A stretch of 35,276 nt of DNA from Magnetospirillum fulvum MGU-K5 (GCF_000442515.1 NZ_AQPH01000034.1:1-35276); one strand, 5' to 3'. Shown: positions 1 through 7,687, counted from the first letter of the stretch. Notes: a model not told the origin generated them from the sequence alone. Program-made: numbers and translations.

Positions 1-744
1 GCCGATCATCACCGCTTGGGTATCGAGCGAAGCTGTGTGGCTCAGGCTGCCGCCAGGGTTATTGGTCGACAGGGTCTCGGAGGACGACTTCACTTTCCCA
101 AATTGAGTATAGAGATATTCGCCACGAAGCGCCCAGTTCTCGTCTAACGCGTACTCACCACCAAGTCCGACACTCCATCCGGTCGTGATCTTGGTCTCTG
201 AACCCTGGGAAAACCCGTTGAAGGCATTGTCGGTAAGCAGGGTGTCCAGCTTCAACTGTGTCACGGCAAGACCGCCGGTGACATAGCCGAGCCAATTATC
301 CTCTGCCCAGCCTAGCCGGGGACGCAGTGTCGCCATCCAATCGGCCGTGACCGATTGCTTGAGGACGAACCGCGCCGTGGGGCGCGATTCAAAATTTTCA
401 CTGACCGTGCGTTCATCGTTAAGAGCAAGGGTATTGGCGCTTGCCTCGACCCCGATCAGGATGTTTCCGAACTGGGTGTTGTAACCGCCCACCAAGCCGC
501 CCGCAGGACGCCACTGGACCAGATCGTTATTGCCGGCACGGTCCATTTGCCTGGTATCGGTCGCATCAAAATATTTAGCGACACCGACACCCGTCTTCAC
601 TTGCGCCTTGCTGTTCGTCCCGCCCAAAAGACCACCGACATAGAATCCCGACCAGTCGGCGGCCGTCGGCGATTGCGCCAACGCGGCTCCGCTGCCTAAC
701 CCCCAGATGAGAGTGGAATAAAGAGCAACCACATGCGCCCGCAT
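1..744 (-). CDS. Outer-membrane beta-barrel protein, opacity/Omp25-like (C-terminus beyond window)
   Basis: Read on the minus strand from the ATG at 744, the first 248 codons are open and run off the window start. Residues 1-23 form a signal peptide ending ALA-Q. The mature start contains DWSGFYVGGLLGG, the classical first strand of opacity/OmpA-like eight-stranded porins of alphaproteobacteria. Further alternating aromatic/glycine strands follow (GGLVGGYNTQFGNILIGVEA, LRPRLGWA, YVTGGLAVTQ, GWSVGLGGEYAL, WALRGEYLYTQFG). An AAGG-like ribosome site lies about 8 bases before the ATG. It is inferred to sit in the outer membrane with a structural or porin-like role; ligand and function cannot be told. 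It lies outside the island and belongs to the chromosomal flank. Confidence 0.85.
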   Translation of the reverse strand, partial: MRAHVVALYSTLIWGLGSGAALAQSPTAADWSGFYVGGLLGGTNSKAQVKTGVGVAKYFDATDTRQMDRAGNNDLVQWRPAGGLVGGYNTQFGNILIGVEASANTLALNDERTVSENFESRPTARFVLKQSVTADWMATLRPRLGWAEDNWLGYVTGGLAVTQLKLDTLLTDNAFNGFSQGSETKITTGWSVGLGGEYALDENWALRGEYLYTQFGKVKSSSETLSTNNPGGSLSHTASLDTQAVMIG

Positions 745-1040
745 CGACCGTACCTTTCAAGAAAACGCCCGACAGCCAACCCACCATGGCGAAACCGCAT
801 CGCTCTGGTGCCTTGGGATACTATGCTGTCGCTAAGATGCTTCGTCAATTAAGCGATATGATTGTCGCCGCTAGGTGCAGCTACTTCAACGCCCCACCTC
901 AAACCCGTACAATCAACAGCTGGCGGCGAAATCGCTCTCCGGCGTCCCAATCGGTCAACAACGTTGACACAGGAATGGCGTGGAGCGCCTGTATTTCACA
1001 GCGCCCATAGGAAATCAGAGATGTGATTTCTAAAGGGAAA
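745..1040. other. Gene-free chromosomal flank left of the island
   Basis: No convincing gene is seen. The open frames here lack ribosome sites and plausible composition. The segment should hold the promoter of the beta-barrel gene (reading left). Next to the island junction is an inverted repeat GAAATCA (1011-1017) / TGATTTC (1024-1030). Before island insertion it would have lain directly downstream of the tRNA-Ser 3' end, so it may be the old tRNA terminator, although no T-run follows. Confidence 0.5.
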
Positions 1041-1057
1041 TGGCGGAGGGAGAGGGA
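1041..1057. repeat. Left attachment site (17-bp direct repeat of tRNA-Ser 3' end)
   Basis: TGGCGGAGGGAGAGGGA is identical to the last 17 bases of the tRNA-Ser gene at 15807-15823 (read on the plus strand) and to the copy at 7607-7623. Exact repetition of a tRNA 3' end at the borders of integrase-bearing DNA is the standard mark of tRNA-targeted site-specific integration. This copy is the outer left border of the island. Confidence 0.9.
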
Positions 1058-1102
1058 GCCTCGTGATCAAGGCTGAAACCCCAGCATTACCGCCATTTCC
1101 AG

Positions 1103-1145
1103 CTCGCTGCTCGTGGGCGAACTGTAGCAGGCCACTGTAACAGTG
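1103..1145. promoter_or_regulatory. Element A left-end motif block (probable integrase or regulator binding)
   Basis: CTCGCTGCTC at 1103-1112 is followed by a half-site ACTGTAGCAG and by a perfect palindrome CACTGT-A-ACAGTG at 1133-1145. The same pair, inverted, occurs at the other end just upstream of the integrase start (GAGCAGCGAG 7540-7549; CACTGTAACAGTC 7522-7534). Matching motifs at both ends suggest arm-type integrase or excisionase sites, or a shared repressor operator. It also lies upstream of the gene starting at 1227 and may control it. Confidence 0.5.
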
Positions 1146-1226
1146 TCCATGGCTCTTGCTTATATCCTCTTGGATGGCTGCTTGAGCGATGGTAAACCGG
1201 AGGTGGTGTTTGAGGGGGGCGGAGAC

Positions 1227-2132
1227 ATGAGCGAACGATTCCAGATGCCGAAGCTTTCTGCAAGGAACCCACTGGGAATTATCGCCCTCTTCATCTCATT
1301 GATCTATGCCATGAGCGTCTCGCTCTTGGGCGTCTCCGTTGGAAGCCTTGCTTTCTACAACCAGACCATCCTTGTTGTCTTCGTCGCGCTCTTCCCATTC
1401 GTGGTTCTTTGGGTGTTCTCGTGGCTGGTTGCGAAGCATCACAAAAAACTTTACGGCCCTGGCGATTATCGCTCGGACGAGGGCTTCCTGAACGCGGCGG
1501 ATTCTTCGCCGGCCAGGACGCTTGGGGAGCGTTTAAGTGCCGACATTGATGCGGACGAAAAGGGCAAGGTAACGGATGGCCCGCCATCTGAAACACCGCC
1601 CCCCCATCAGCCTGAATCGACCCTGGCAAGCTCTTTGGACAGGATCTCGCCGCGTGGAACGATTGACGCGCCCTTCGCACGGCGTGAGGATCTGATGGCC
1701 AGGGCCTACATTGCGGAGGGCCTCGTATTCCAGGATTTACAGAATGAGTTCGGTGGTTCAGTCCGGCGAGAAGTTGTGTTCCCCGTAAAAGGTTCCCGTC
1801 CTCTACGGGCGGACGGTGTAATCCATGCAGCCGGCGAAATGATTGTCGTCGAAGTGAAAATGACGCGTTTCGTGGGGAATCTCGTTAGACGACTCCGGGA
1901 GGCGACGAATCAAGTAGAATCCTATCGTCGCGCCATCCAGGAAAGTGGCGTCGTTGGTGCCCGGTTCATAATTGCATTGGTCTTGGATGGGGATGGCATT
2001 TCGGAGGCCGCGCGGCGAATGGTCCAGCGGTATCACGACGGGGTCGGGGGAGACTTGCAGGTGCGCCTATTCTCTTATCAGGCTCTTTTACAGAAGTACG
2101 GCTTTCCGACCGATGAATCCGGCGCGGCGTAG
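1227..2132 (+). CDS. Two-TM protein with C-terminal PD-(D/E)xK-like nuclease motif (defence cargo candidate)
   Basis: 301 aa from the ATG at 1227, which has a GGGGGGCGGAG ribosome site. The same frame is open further upstream, but no start there is as well placed. Two hydrophobic helices lie at about residues 16-40 and 47-70. A low-complexity acidic/proline linker runs to about residue 150. The C-terminal half has a restriction-endonuclease-like core: REVVFP, then RADGVIH with Asp196, then the strand MIVVEVK with Glu209 and Lys211, and a following helix rich in Arg. D-x(n)-E-x-K is the PD-(D/E)xK signature. I infer a membrane-anchored nuclease, an architecture seen in some anti-phage effectors. 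Family membership was not checked. It sits at the far end of element A and converges on the finger-protein gene with a 5-base gap. Confidence 0.7.
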   Translation: MSERFQMPKLSARNPLGIIALFISLIYAMSVSLLGVSVGSLAFYNQTILVVFVALFPFVVLWVFSWLVAKHHKKLYGPGDYRSDEGFLNAADSSPARTLGERLSADIDADEKGKVTDGPPSETPPPHQPESTLASSLDRISPRGTIDAPFARREDLMARAYIAEGLVFQDLQNEFGGSVRREVVFPVKGSRPLRADGVIHAAGEMIVVEVKMTRFVGNLVRRLREATNQVESYRRAIQESGVVGARFIIALVLDGDGISEAARRMVQRYHDGVGGDLQVRLFSYQALLQKYGFPTDESGAA

Positions 2133-2137
2133 GCTCC

Positions 2138-2857
2138 TTAACGATTTTTCAAGTGATGCTCGACCAAGAGCTCCGCTGCACCTTCTAAATCCTCTCCGAC
2201 GTATCGCAGCACACGGCCTCGGCTGCGCGGATACCAGTGCCTTTCCTCGACCACCATCACGGCAGGTCCCGATGTTGCGGGCCGTTCTCGCTCCCATCGC
2301 CTGTGAGTGCCGCTCGCCATGCGGTGAACCAGCTTGGCGGCCTGGACCCGCTTGAACTCGGCGGTGCGGACGGGCTGTGGATCGGCGGCGATGATCATTT
2401 CCACCGCCAGCCATGCAGCGACCACCCGGCGGGGATCGACCTCGGCCTTGCGCAGCCGCGCCCAATGCTTCCAGGCCCGCTCGCGCGGATCGAGGCCGCG
2501 CAGCCGGAACGCCTCGACGTGGGCGCCCGCCTGCTGGTAGAGGGCCTCGACCCTCTGCACGGCGTTTTTGACCCAGTGCAGGTCCGGGTTCGCCTCCAGC
2601 CACTCCAGGGCGGCCCGGCGGTATGGGGTCAGTTCAGCGGCGGTGTATGACCGCTTGAAGGCGCTGCCGTGGCGCTGAAGGTGCTCGGCGTGGGAGCGGC
2701 AGAACCGGGTGTCCAGTCCGTCCGAGGTTCCCGCCCTGGCAGGCTTGCCGCAGCCGATCACCCGGCAGTAGGCATACATATGGTTCGGTTCAGCCGCCCG
2801 TTCGGCGACCTCGCGCTTGCGGCGCCTCCGCCGTTCCCAATCGACCGCCAACTTCAC
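2138..2857 (-). CDS. Cys/His zinc-finger-like protein of the element backbone (A copy)
   Basis: 239 aa from a GTG at 2857 with an AAGCGGGG ribosome-like stretch; an ATG at 2779 is an alternative start, shortening it by 26 residues. Near the N-terminus is CRVIGCGKPARAG, then RFCRSHAEHLQRHG, a CxxxxC...CxxH array ending in RHG. The same pattern (C-x3-GC-x2-PAR ... C-x2-H ... RRHG) opens the protein at 13112 in element B, so the two are distant homologues at equivalent positions. The rest is helical, basic and unrecognised. Such short C/H clusters occur in phage HNH-like and DNA-binding proteins, but no catalytic HNH is visible. It follows the ParB-like gene by 111 bases on the same strand. A DNA-binding or regulatory role is inferred. 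Confidence 0.65.
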   Translation of the reverse strand: MKLAVDWERRRRRKREVAERAAEPNHMYAYCRVIGCGKPARAGTSDGLDTRFCRSHAEHLQRHGSAFKRSYTAAELTPYRRAALEWLEANPDLHWVKNAVQRVEALYQQAGAHVEAFRLRGLDPRERAWKHWARLRKAEVDPRRVVAAWLAVEMIIAADPQPVRTAEFKRVQAAKLVHRMASGTHRRWERERPATSGPAVMVVEERHWYPRSRGRVLRYVGEDLEGAAELLVEHHLKNR

Positions 2858-2871
2858 CCCCGCTTAACAGA

Positions 2872-2970
2872 CGGAAAATCGTTTCACTACAGGCACTTGG
2901 ATGCGGCACTTGCGCCCATGAAGCGTTAAAAGTTAACAGAATGCGGAAATCGCTGCTTTCACAGTCACTT
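2872..2970. repeat. Imperfect direct repeats between ParB-like and finger genes
   Basis: Two related stretches, CGGAAAATCGTTTCACTACAGGCACTT (2872-2898, quoted as CGGAAAATCGTTTCAC plus CACTT) and 2944-2970 (CGGAAATCG...TTTCACAG.CACTT), lie 72 bases apart around an AT-rich patch. They could be operator or ParB-like binding repeats upstream of the finger gene. The match is imperfect, so confidence is low. Confidence 0.3.
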
Positions 2971-3700
2971 AGAACGGGCTCGGGTTGCCCTCGGGATCAC
3001 CGCCACGTTTGACCGCTTCGGCCAGCACCTCCGTGGCGGCCTGGGCGATTTCGTTCAAGGCCTGGGTGCTGGTGACCTTGCCGGCGTTCAGCAAGCGCAG
3101 GGACTGATACAGGGCGCTGATGGCGGCCTGCTGCTCGACCTGGGCGGCGGACAAGGGATCGATGGGACGGCTGCCGCCGCCTTCGGGACGCTCGCCCTTC
3201 TTGGCCTTGTTGCCGAGCAGGCCGGGAAAGTCCTCGTTGGCCCACTTCCAAATGGTCACATGGCTGACGACGTTGTTCATCATGTCGGCGATGGTGCGGC
3301 TGTCCAGGCCCTCCAGCACACCGGACTTCGCCAGCATGCGGAACGAGCGTCGGTACTCGGCAGTCTTCAGCGCCTTGCCATTGGTGGTGTTGGCGAGGGC
3401 TGCGGCCTGCATCGCTTCGCCCATGGTGCCCACGGTGACCGAGGCGGCGATGGTCCGGGTCAGCGCCTTCTTGTGATCGGCCACCGCCTCGGCAGCGGCG
3501 ACACGGTGGAACCCGTCCACCAGGAACAGCCTGCCATCCACCTCGTAGACCTGGACCGGCGGGAACTTGGACCCGGCCCTCATGCTGCGGGCGTACTGCT
3601 CGACGGTCTTGGGATCGACCTCGGTGCGGACCTGGAGGGTTTCTTGGTCGCGGATGATGTCCACGATGTCGAGCTGCTTCACGCTGGCGTTCGCCGTCAT
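2969..3700 (-). CDS. ParB-like nuclease/CTPase-fold protein (element A)
   Basis: 243 aa from the ATG at 3700 with an AGGA ribosome site. An upstream in-frame start at 3748 would overlap the recombinase and is less likely. Residues 1-90 match a ParB/Spo0J N-terminal fold: a basic start, LQVRTEVDPKTVEQYARSM, FPPVQVYEVDGRLFLVDGFHRVAAAEAV. The GFHR box corresponds to the GEHR/GxxR motif of ParB proteins. A helical middle with an HTH-like stretch (SRTIADMMNNVVSHVTIWKW) follows, and then a Gln/Ala-rich tail. In mobile elements such stand-alone ParB-like proteins act in partition, silencing or regulation. No ParA gene is nearby, so classical partition is unlikely. It is paired with the finger gene downstream and the serine recombinase upstream, as in element B. 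Confidence 0.8.
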   Translation of the reverse strand: MTANASVKQLDIVDIIRDQETLQVRTEVDPKTVEQYARSMRAGSKFPPVQVYEVDGRLFLVDGFHRVAAAEAVADHKKALTRTIAASVTVGTMGEAMQAAALANTTNGKALKTAEYRRSFRMLAKSGVLEGLDSRTIADMMNNVVSHVTIWKWANEDFPGLLGNKAKKGERPEGGGSRPIDPLSAAQVEQQAAISALYQSLRLLNAGKVTSTQALNEIAQAATEVLAEAVKRGGDPEGNPSPF

Positions 3701-3744
3701 CCCTGATCCTTCTGGTGCGATTAAACGAAAATGACCACCCCGCA

Positions 3745-4329
3745 TCACGGGGCGCTGACGATGCCGTGAACGGCCCCGACCGACAAGCCCACACGCTCGG
3801 CAATCTTGCGGATGCTCAAGCCCTCGGCCTTGGCCTCCAGCACCGCTTGCCGGGTCGGTTGGGCAACGCCAGGGCGGCCCAGTATCTTGCCCTGTGACCG
3901 GGCACGGGCCAGCCCGGCCTTGACCCGCTCCTGGATCATTGACCGCTCGAACTCGGCGAACACGCCCAGCATCTGAAACATGGCCTTGCCGGCTGGTGTG
4001 GTGGTGTCGATGCCCTGCTGGTGCAGGAACAGGTCAACTCCCAGGACGTGGACCTCGGACAGGAAGGCGACCAAATCCTGGAGGCTGCGGCCCAGCCGAT
4101 CCACCGACCACGCCATGACCACATCGAACTTGCGGCGGGTGGCGTCCTTGGTCAGCCGGTCGAAGGCGGGGCGCTTGTCGCGGCCCTTGGCCCCGGAGAT
4201 ACCGGCGTCCTCGTAGACCTCGACCACCTCCCAGCCCGACCGCTCGGCCACGGCCACCAGTTCCAGGCGTTGGTTCTCGGTGGTCTGTCCGTCCGTCGAG
4301 ACCCGCAGGTAGATCGCGGCCCTACGCAT
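3745..4329 (-). CDS. Serine recombinase, resolvase/invertase type (element A)
   Basis: 194 aa from the ATG at 4329; a TTG at 4359 in the same frame is possible. The ATG was chosen because it overlaps the stop of the preceding small gene (ATGCGTAG), suggesting translational coupling. The catalytic domain shows AIYLRVSTDGQ with nucleophile Ser11, then EDAGISGAKGRDKRPAFDRL, VMAWSVDRLGRS and FAEFERSMIQERVKAGLARAR. The tail GRPGVAQPTRQAVLEAKAEG plus SIRKIAERVGLSVGAVHGI is a Hin/Tn3-type helix-turn-helix. Length fits resolvases and DNA invertases. Likely roles are multimer resolution or a local inversion switch. A 26-base palindrome at 4602-4627 upstream is a possible site. Element B has a counterpart in the same position. 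Confidence 0.9.
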   Translation of the reverse strand: MRRAAIYLRVSTDGQTTENQRLELVAVAERSGWEVVEVYEDAGISGAKGRDKRPAFDRLTKDATRRKFDVVMAWSVDRLGRSLQDLVAFLSEVHVLGVDLFLHQQGIDTTTPAGKAMFQMLGVFAEFERSMIQERVKAGLARARSQGKILGRPGVAQPTRQAVLEAKAEGLSIRKIAERVGLSVGAVHGIVSAP

Positions 4330-4552
4330 CTGGCTGATCTTCTGCGTGACGTCGGACAAGATCAGCCATGGTTTCGAGCTGATCTGCTAGTGCATGCTGA
4401 TCATCGAAGGCTTCAAGCAGAAGCCAGACGGTGTCCCGTACGGCGATCTTCATGACCGCTTCACGGACATATGGATCCACATTCAGCCCCGCGAGATGGG
4501 CTACGAAATCCCGGCAACACTGGTGGACTACCTGATCTAACGCCGTCTGCAT
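4322..4552 (-). CDS. Small protein of unknown function upstream of the serine recombinase
   Basis: 76 aa. The ATG at 4552 has a clear AGAGG ribosome site 7 bases upstream, and the stop overlaps the start of the recombinase by 8 bases, so the two form a coupled pair. The sequence is helical and acidic at the end (MQTALDQVVHQCCRDF ... LADQLETMADLVRRH) with no motif I recognise. It could be a small regulator of the recombinase. Confidence 0.55.
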   Translation of the reverse strand: MQTALDQVVHQCCRDFVAHLAGLNVDPYVREAVMKIAVRDTVWLLLEAFDDQHALADQLETMADLVRRHAEDQPDA

Positions 4553-4601
4553 TGCTACCTCTTGCTATGGCTGTCTATCCATAAGTTCCTACGGCACGAG
4601 C

Positions 4602-4627
4602 GTTCATAAATCAACTGGTTTGTGAAC
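4602..4627. promoter_or_regulatory. 26-bp imperfect palindrome in the divergent intergenic region 4553-4864
   Basis: The half GTTCATAAATCA faces TGGTTTGTGAAC, so 20 of 26 positions are self-complementary. It lies between the small gene/recombinase pair (minus) and the AbiJ-like gene (plus), where an operator or a recombinase crossover site is expected. The rest of the 312-base gap, 4628-4864, shows no convincing gene. Confidence 0.45.
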
Positions 4628-4864
4628 GGCGGCGGCGAGGTGTTAGAACCCGCATAAAGGCTCGGTCCGCATCAGCCGTTTTCCTGGGGGTTTTCTGAAC
4701 GTCGCTTGGCGGGAGAGGAAAGCTATGAGACGCCTTGCTGGAGCTTGGTCCAGTGAGACAGCGGTAAGCCACTCGTCGACTTCCATTGGTAGAAGAACTT
4801 GGATTGGCACTGCCGTCGCCGTATGCTGTGCTCGCCGTTCGTATGGCCCTATAGGTAGGACGCG

Positions 4865-5701
4865 ATGCCAGACACTTTGCCCATCGGCCAGCGCTTCAGT
4901 CACGTCTATTTGCGGCGCGGAGTTCCGGCATCTGATAGTGACCGAATGCGCCGCCGCATCGCATCGTTCTTCAATGAATTTGGGTTCTTCAAGACCAGTG
5001 CAGGGCGGAACCTGGAATTGGAGTTGGGCGTTGCCGTTCCAATGGGCTACGAACACCACAACGTCCAAGCCTTTTTACTCAAGTGTGAACTCCGAGATTT
5101 CTTGGATGCCATCACCATCATCTGGCGAAGTGTTCGGATTAGCCATGGGCTAGCGAGAGATGAAGCGGCATGGGTAAAAGTTGTTCGCCGGGTCTTCCAG
5201 GAAGAGAACGCTGGATACCGTGTCGATGACCAGGGCGGCGTTCATTTCGCAGTTGATGGCGAGTTTGACCACAACGTGGCTTCAAGCCTAGCGGCGCTCG
5301 GATCGTCCCGCTACAACGGTGTCCAGGCAGCATTCCAAGCAGCACAGCAGGCATTAGACGAGACGCCACCCAACGGTAAGAACGCAATGCGTTCGGCCTT
5401 CGAAGCGGTCGAAATCCTGTTCCGCCTTATCTTCCCCAAGGCCCCTCGATTGGGATCTGCCGAAATCAGGGCTCATCTTGAGCCGCATGTGCAGGCGCAT
5501 CTCTCGGAGGACAAGACTGCCGCAAGGGCCACCGTCAAGCTGCTCGCCAGCTTCAGCGACTGGGTGGATGGGGTGCACTTCTATCGGCATGGGCAGGGTG
5601 AAGAGGAGCCAACCCAGCCCCCGCTTTCCCTTGCGGTCCTGACCGTCAGCACTGCCGCCTCGTACCTGCGATGGCTGGCAGAGTTCGATGCTGCCCAGTA
5701 G
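4865..5701 (+). CDS. AbiJ-like abortive-infection protein with putative C-terminal HEPN-like domain (defence cargo)
   Basis: 278 aa from the ATG at 4865 after a TAGGA ribosome site. The N-terminal 90 residues (FSHVYLRRGVPASDSDRMRRRI... then a helical segment) resemble the AbiJ N-terminal type of domain. The C-terminal half has the pattern NAMRSAFEAVEILFRLIFP ... LLASFSDWVDGVHFYRHG ... LAVLTVSTAASYLRWL, close to the helical C-terminal domain of AbiJ-type proteins, where a G-x-RHG element precedes a long terminal helix. HEPN-fold RNases cleave tRNA or mRNA during phage infection; the RHG here may be part of such a site. This is motif-level inference only. It occupies the slot between integrase and recombinase on the opposite strand, the same slot taken by a different gene in element B. 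It converges with the integrase. Confidence 0.6.
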   Translation: MPDTLPIGQRFSHVYLRRGVPASDSDRMRRRIASFFNEFGFFKTSAGRNLELELGVAVPMGYEHHNVQAFLLKCELRDFLDAITIIWRSVRISHGLARDEAAWVKVVRRVFQEENAGYRVDDQGGVHFAVDGEFDHNVASSLAALGSSRYNGVQAAFQAAQQALDETPPNGKNAMRSAFEAVEILFRLIFPKAPRLGSAEIRAHLEPHVQAHLSEDKTAARATVKLLASFSDWVDGVHFYRHGQGEEEPTQPPLSLAVLTVSTAASYLRWLAEFDAAQ

Positions 5702-5734
5702 CGCCATGGCGCCCCCTCCCACCGGGGGAGAATG

Positions 5735-7516
5735 TCACTCTGCCGCTTGATCGGATGCCCGCTCACATTTTTGCCCCGGAACATCCGGGCGAAGGTGCCC
5801 CAGGTCCAAGCCCTCGTACCGCAGCCGGGCCATCGCCTCGGCCAGCTTTTTGAGGAAAAAACCCCGGCCATAGCGGCCTGACATGCCCTCTTCGCCGTGG
5901 CCTTGCAGGGCGTCCATGATCTCCTTGGAGATGTCCGAGTTGCGGCAGGCGTCCTCGAAGCTATGACGGAAGCTGTGGAAGGCGTTCTTGCGGTGCTTCA
6001 CCTTCACCGCCTCCAGGAATCGCCGGAAGTGCTTGGAGTATGGTGACGAGTAATAGCCGTCCGCGCCCATCTTCATCTCGGGGAACAGCCGCTGTTCACC
6101 CTGGCGCTTGCGTAGGGCGACATGATCCAGCAGGCCCAGTTGGATCAGGACGGGATGGACCGGCGTGTTGCGCTTGCTGTGGGGAGTTTTAAGGCGCTTG
6201 TCCTCGCCATCGTCGTTGATGTCGAAGAACAGGACGCCGTGTTCCGTTCGCACTTCCTCGACCCGAAGCTGGATGATCTCGCCCGACCGCGCCCCGGTGA
6301 ACAGGCCGATCAGGGGCACCCAGAACATGCCGGTATCTCGAGGGATCAACGAGCCCGGCGAGGTCCATTCCCGGACGGACTTGCAGCCCGTGTAGACCGG
6401 GGCACGGAAGATGGCCTTCAGTTCGTCCAGGGTGAACGGGTCGCGTTCCTCACGGACGTTGCGCCCCTTCATCTTCACCTTGAGGCCCTTGAACGGGTTG
6501 GGCGGGCACTCATCATAGTGATCCGCCGCCCAGGTCCACAGCGATCCGACGTAGCCCAGCAGCTTGTTCAGGTTCTTTTCTGACATCGGGGCCATCGCCA
6601 GTTCCTGCGCCTTGGCGGACGCTTCGGCGATGGTCAGGCCCTTGAGGTCATCGAACTTGTTCCAGTTGGCCGGCAGATGCATCAAGATCGCCTTGAACGC
6701 TCGCGCCTCGGCCTTGCCGTACTCGGTCCACGGCCTGTCCCCGGTGACGGCGATGAAGTGCCCCATCCATACCCGGTGCTCATGCTCGGTCTTGGGAACC
6801 CAGGATGTGCGGGCTTTCTCGGCGATCCACTCCTTGACCAGATGCGACAAGGGCGGGGTGGTAGACACACTGGATCTAACTTCCAGCGGTGCTTTCACTG
6901 TGCTGGGCGGTGGCGTCACAGCCGGTGCCGCCGGGGTCTCCACCGGCTCGCCCTCATTCCTGGCTCTCTTGGCCTTGTAGGCGCGGATGGCGGCGGCCTG
7001 GAGTTCCCGCGCCAGTTTGCGACGGCACGGGGCATCCTCGGCCAGCCGCAGGGCCACGTTGTCCCAGGACAGGACCTCGTCCACCTCGTCTTCGTAGAAG
7101 CTGCTCACTTCGCCACGGGCGAACTGGTGGCGGGTGCCGGTGTCGAAGGCGTCGATGTCCTCAACGTATTCCTCGAACGAGCGGCCCTCGAACGCCTCGT
7201 TGCGGACTTCGTCGTCCTCGTCCAGCAGGGCGGCGTAGTAGACCTCGCCGATGCGCTTGACCTGCTCGTCCGTCAGCGTGTCCAGGGGCGGCTGGGCCTG
7301 TAGCGCCATGCGGCGGCGGTGGTCATCGAACAGACGGTCTACCCGTGCCGCTTCGATGCGGACCAGCTTCAGGGCGTCCCGATGATCCTTGGTGCGGAGG
7401 GAGAAGGTTTCCTCGGTCTTGGGGTACGTGTCCGCGATGTCCACGGGCACGGCGGCCCGGTGCCAGTAAACGGCGCCACGACGATAAAGACGGGGATGTC
7501 CGGGCATCTTCTCCAT
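5735..7516 (-). CDS. Tyrosine recombinase/integrase of element A
   Basis: 593 aa from the ATG at 7516 (GTGGGAG ribosome site). The frame is open upstream through the att site, but those codons are not protein-like. The start, MPGHPRLYRRGAVYWHRAAVP, is the DUF6538-type N-terminal domain common in proteobacterial integrases. A core-binding SAM-like domain lies at about residues 215-340. The catalytic residues are visible: Arg410 (TGARSGEI), Lys443, His514 and Arg517 (HSFRH), His540 (GHG) and Tyr549 (SGRYGRGF). All are intact, so activity is plausible. The gene starts 91 bases from the att repeat at 7607. It should catalyse integration into, and excision from, the tRNA-Ser 3' end. Its long Glu-rich N-terminal region makes it larger than usual phage integrases. 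Confidence 0.95.
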   Translation of the reverse strand: MEKMPGHPRLYRRGAVYWHRAAVPVDIADTYPKTEETFSLRTKDHRDALKLVRIEAARVDRLFDDHRRRMALQAQPPLDTLTDEQVKRIGEVYYAALLDEDDEVRNEAFEGRSFEEYVEDIDAFDTGTRHQFARGEVSSFYEDEVDEVLSWDNVALRLAEDAPCRRKLARELQAAAIRAYKAKRARNEGEPVETPAAPAVTPPPSTVKAPLEVRSSVSTTPPLSHLVKEWIAEKARTSWVPKTEHEHRVWMGHFIAVTGDRPWTEYGKAEARAFKAILMHLPANWNKFDDLKGLTIAEASAKAQELAMAPMSEKNLNKLLGYVGSLWTWAADHYDECPPNPFKGLKVKMKGRNVREERDPFTLDELKAIFRAPVYTGCKSVREWTSPGSLIPRDTGMFWVPLIGLFTGARSGEIIQLRVEEVRTEHGVLFFDINDDGEDKRLKTPHSKRNTPVHPVLIQLGLLDHVALRKRQGEQRLFPEMKMGADGYYSSPYSKHFRRFLEAVKVKHRKNAFHSFRHSFEDACRNSDISKEIMDALQGHGEEGMSGRYGRGFFLKKLAEAMARLRYEGLDLGHLRPDVPGQKCERASDQAAE

Positions 7517-7521
7517 GCTCC

Positions 7522-7549
7522 CACTGTAACAGTCGGCTGGAGCAGCGAG
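7522..7549. promoter_or_regulatory. Element A right-end motif block upstream of its integrase
   Basis: CACTGTAACAGTC (7522-7534) and GAGCAGCGAG (7540-7549) repeat, in inverted orientation, the motif block at 1103-1145. Position immediately before the integrase start suggests either autoregulation or arm-type binding sites at both element ends. Confidence 0.5.
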
Positions 7550-7606
7550 AAGATTTTCTGATTGGTTCCCAAGGACTTGCTGAAACGCCAAGGCCCTAGG
7601 GAAAAG

Positions 7607-7623
7607 TGGCGGAGGGAGAGGGA
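7607..7623. repeat. Internal attachment site at the A/B junction
   Basis: Exact copy of the 17-bp tRNA-Ser 3' end, TGGCGGAGGGAGAGGGA. It separates the two elements and lies in the 204-base gap between the two head-to-head integrase genes. Identity ends immediately after the 17 bases, which delimits the shared core. Confidence 0.9.
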
Positions 7624-7687
7624 CGATCCGACGACATGATCCGTAAGCCGCAGAAGCCTTGATTTCCAACGTGTTCCGCCATCATAT

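Larger units (their letters stand above)
1041..7606. mobile_element. Integrative element A (about 6.6 kb)
   Basis: The element is bounded by the 17-bp tRNA-Ser att repeats at 1041 and 7607. Read from its integrase end leftwards the order is: tyrosine integrase, AbiJ-like cargo (opposite strand), small ORF and serine recombinase, ParB-like protein, Cys/His-finger protein, and membrane nuclease-like cargo (opposite strand). No phage structural, terminase or conjugation genes are present, so transfer would need a helper or passive means. The backbone order matches element B in mirror orientation. Its ends share the motif CTCGCTGCTC plus an ACTGT/ACAGT palindrome in inverted orientation. Confidence 0.85.

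Noticed and set aside
4725-5153. Plus-strand frame overlapping the AbiJ-like gene
   Set aside because: Low-complexity Ser/Trp/Cys-rich content and out of frame with the better supported gene from 4865.
7517-7669. Upstream extension of the element A integrase across the att site
   Set aside because: The added residues are not protein-like and would put the att core inside the gene; the ATG at 7516 begins a known N-terminal domain.
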